DNA of 6,552 bases from Yimella sp. (lineage in GTDB: Bacteria; Actinomycetota; Actinomycetes; Actinomycetales; Dermatophilaceae): assembly GCA_030150425.1 (NCBI GenBank), contig JASLFY010000358.1:1-6552 (forward strand). The letters run 5' to 3'. Within the stretch, counting starts at the first letter, position 1; the number at the start of each line of letters is the position of its first letter. The translations under genes were made by a program, and so were the position numbers. Positions 5,196 to 6,552 of the stretch are shown here, piece after piece. Below the pieces are notes generated by a model. The model was not told where the DNA came from. It was given only the letters and a program-made list of their open reading frames with translations, and did no database searches.

Positions 5196-6552
5196 ATGGT
5201 CATGCAACCGTTCAACGCCAAGCTCGGCCCGGCCGAACACGCCCAGGCCTGGGACGAACTCGCCGAGCGCGAGTTCGACGTGTTGGTGATCGGCGGTGGG
5301 GTGACCGGGTGCGGCGCCGCGCTCGACGCCGCGACCCGCGGCCTGCGTACGGGGTTGGTCGAGGCCCGCGACTTCGCCAGCGGCACCTCCTCCCGCAGCA
5401 GCAAGCTGTTCCACGGCGGTCTGCGCTACCTCGAGCAGCTCAACTTCAGCCTGGTCGCCGAGGCGCTGCGCGAGCGGGAGCTGATGCTCACCCGGATCGC
5501 GCCGCACCTGGTCCACCCGGTCGCCTTCCTCTACCCGCTCTCCCACCACGGGTGGGAACGGCCGTACGTCGCAACGGGATTGGCGATGTACGACCAGATG
5601 GGCGGCGCCCGCTCCGTCCCGCGGCAGAAGCATCTCACCCGCGGCGGTGCGCTGAAGATGTTCCCCGGCCTGAAGCACGACGCACTGGTCGGCGCGGTCC
5701 GCTACTACGACGCGCAGGCCGACGACGCCCGCCACACGATGACCGTCGCCCGTACGGCCGCCCACTACGGCGCCGTAGTCCGCAACAGCACCGAGGTCGT
5801 CGAGATCGTGAAGGAGGCCGACCGGGTCGTCGGCGTCGTCGTCCGCGACGTCGAGACCGACCGCCGGCAGACGGTGCGCGCGAAGGTCGTGGTGAACGCG
5901 ACCGGTGTGTGGACCGACGACGTACAGAAGATGAGCGGTGGTCGTGGCCGCTTCCGGGTGCGGGCCAGCAAGGGCGTGCACATCCTGGTCCCGCGCGACC
6001 GGATCGCCGGCGAGGTCGGGCTGATCCTGCGCACCGAGAAGTCGGTGCTGTTCGTGATCCCGTGGGGACAGCAGTGGATCATCGGCACCACCGACACCGA
6101 CTGGTCGTACGACGTCGCCCACCCGGCCGCGACCCGCGCCGACATCGACTACATCCTCGACCACGTCAACACGGTGCTCGCCGCACCGATCACCCGCGAC
6201 GACATCCTCGGCGTCTACGCCGGACTGCGTCCGCTGCTGGCCGGCGAGAGCGAGTCGACCAGTCAGCTCTCCCGCGAACACGCGGTCGCCCGCCCCGAAC
6301 CGGGGCTGATCTCGATCGCCGGCGGGAAGTACACGACGTACCGGGTCATGGCGGAAGACGCGATCAACGCCGCCGCGAAGGACCTCGGCACGATCCGCGA
6401 GTCGGTCACCGACCACGTCCCGCTCATCGGCGCCGACGGCTACCAGGCGTTGATCAACCTCAAGCCCGAGCTGAGCGCGGAGACCGGCCTGCCGCAGTGG
6501 CGGATCGACCACCTGCTCGGGCGCTACGGATCGAAGCTGCACGAGGTGCTGG
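5196..6552 (+). CDS. glpD: Glycerol-3-phosphate dehydrogenase, FAD-dependent, 3'-truncated by window edge
   Basis: This membrane-associated flavoenzyme oxidises sn-glycerol 3-phosphate (the GlpK product) to dihydroxyacetone phosphate and passes electrons to the quinone pool. The frame runs open from ATG 5196 to the edge: 452 codons, against about 500-585 aa in the family, so the C-terminal end is missing. Visible marks are the N-terminal FAD Rossmann loop DVLVIGGGVTGCGAALDAA (28-46), the ribose-binding acidic residue E56 in GLVEARDF, the GlpD hallmark GTSSRSSKLFHGGLRYLEQ (63-81), the ASKGVHILVPR block (257-267), IIGTTDTDW (295-303), GLRPLL (343-348) and the second FAD-contact motif IAGGKYTTYRVMAEDA (374-389). 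The end, from about 400, begins the C-terminal DAO_C-type domain. It is divergent from glpF, so likely induced with glpFK by glycerol or glycerol 3-phosphate. Confidence 0.97.
   Translation, partial: MVMQPFNAKLGPAEHAQAWDELAEREFDVLVIGGGVTGCGAALDAATRGLRTGLVEARDFASGTSSRSSKLFHGGLRYLEQLNFSLVAEALRERELMLTRIAPHLVHPVAFLYPLSHHGWERPYVATGLAMYDQMGGARSVPRQKHLTRGGALKMFPGLKHDALVGAVRYYDAQADDARHTMTVARTAAHYGAVVRNSTEVVEIVKEADRVVGVVVRDVETDRRQTVRAKVVVNATGVWTDDVQKMSGGRGRFRVRASKGVHILVPRDRIAGEVGLILRTEKSVLFVIPWGQQWIIGTTDTDWSYDVAHPAATRADIDYILDHVNTVLAAPITRDDILGVYAGLRPLLAGESESTSQLSREHAVARPEPGLISIAGGKYTTYRVMAEDAINAAAKDLGTIRESVTDHVPLIGADGYQALINLKPELSAETGLPQWRIDHLLGRYGSKLHEVL

Noticed and set aside
5055..6542. Open frame of 495 codons on the - strand opposite glpD
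   Set aside because: It is an antisense shadow of glpD. The glpD frame has complete FAD and GlpD motifs, a good ribosome site and ATG, whereas this frame shows no recognisable domain.

Overview
This window reads as the chromosome of a high-GC Gram-positive bacterium (Actinobacteria/Actinomycetota). It has strongly GC-biased third codon positions throughout, frequent GTG starts, AAGGAG/GGAGG-type ribosome binding sites, and GTGA stop/start overlaps between co-transcribed genes. The genus cannot be fixed from the sequence alone. There are five complete or nearly complete metabolic/transport genes plus one edge fragment. Nothing points to a phage, transposon, CRISPR array or RNA gene.

Left third (1-2544, + strand): the end of an iron-siderophore type ABC importer operon. 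It holds two FecCD-family permeases (the first truncated by the window edge) and an FepC-like ATPase. All three are joined by 4-bp GTGA overlaps, so they are almost certainly one translationally coupled transcript encoding a permease heterodimer and its motor. The substrate-binding protein and the promoter, which might show iron control, lie outside the window.

Junction (2532-2601): the importer operon meets the glycerol genes tail to tail. The gap is filled by a near-perfect 70-nt palindrome that contains the ATPase stop codon and very probably terminates transcription from both sides. Each arm contains two diverged copies of a 15-bp unit.

Right two thirds (2618-6552): a glycerol catabolism locus. 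glpF (glycerol facilitator) and glpK (glycerol kinase) form a minus-strand operon with a strong GC hairpin between them. glpD (glycerol-3-phosphate dehydrogenase) is transcribed divergently on the plus strand and runs off the right edge. Glycerol enters through GlpF, is phosphorylated by GlpK, and is oxidised by membrane-associated GlpD to dihydroxyacetone phosphate. The 230-bp divergent intergenic region carries candidate promoters for both directions. Two short palindromes sit on the -35 and -10 boxes of the glpF promoter candidate, the layout expected of a repressor operator. No regulator gene is visible in the window.

I found no convincing undescribed system. The most interesting items are non-coding: the nested palindrome at the convergent junction, the glpF-glpK intercistronic hairpin, and the palindromes over the glpF promoter.
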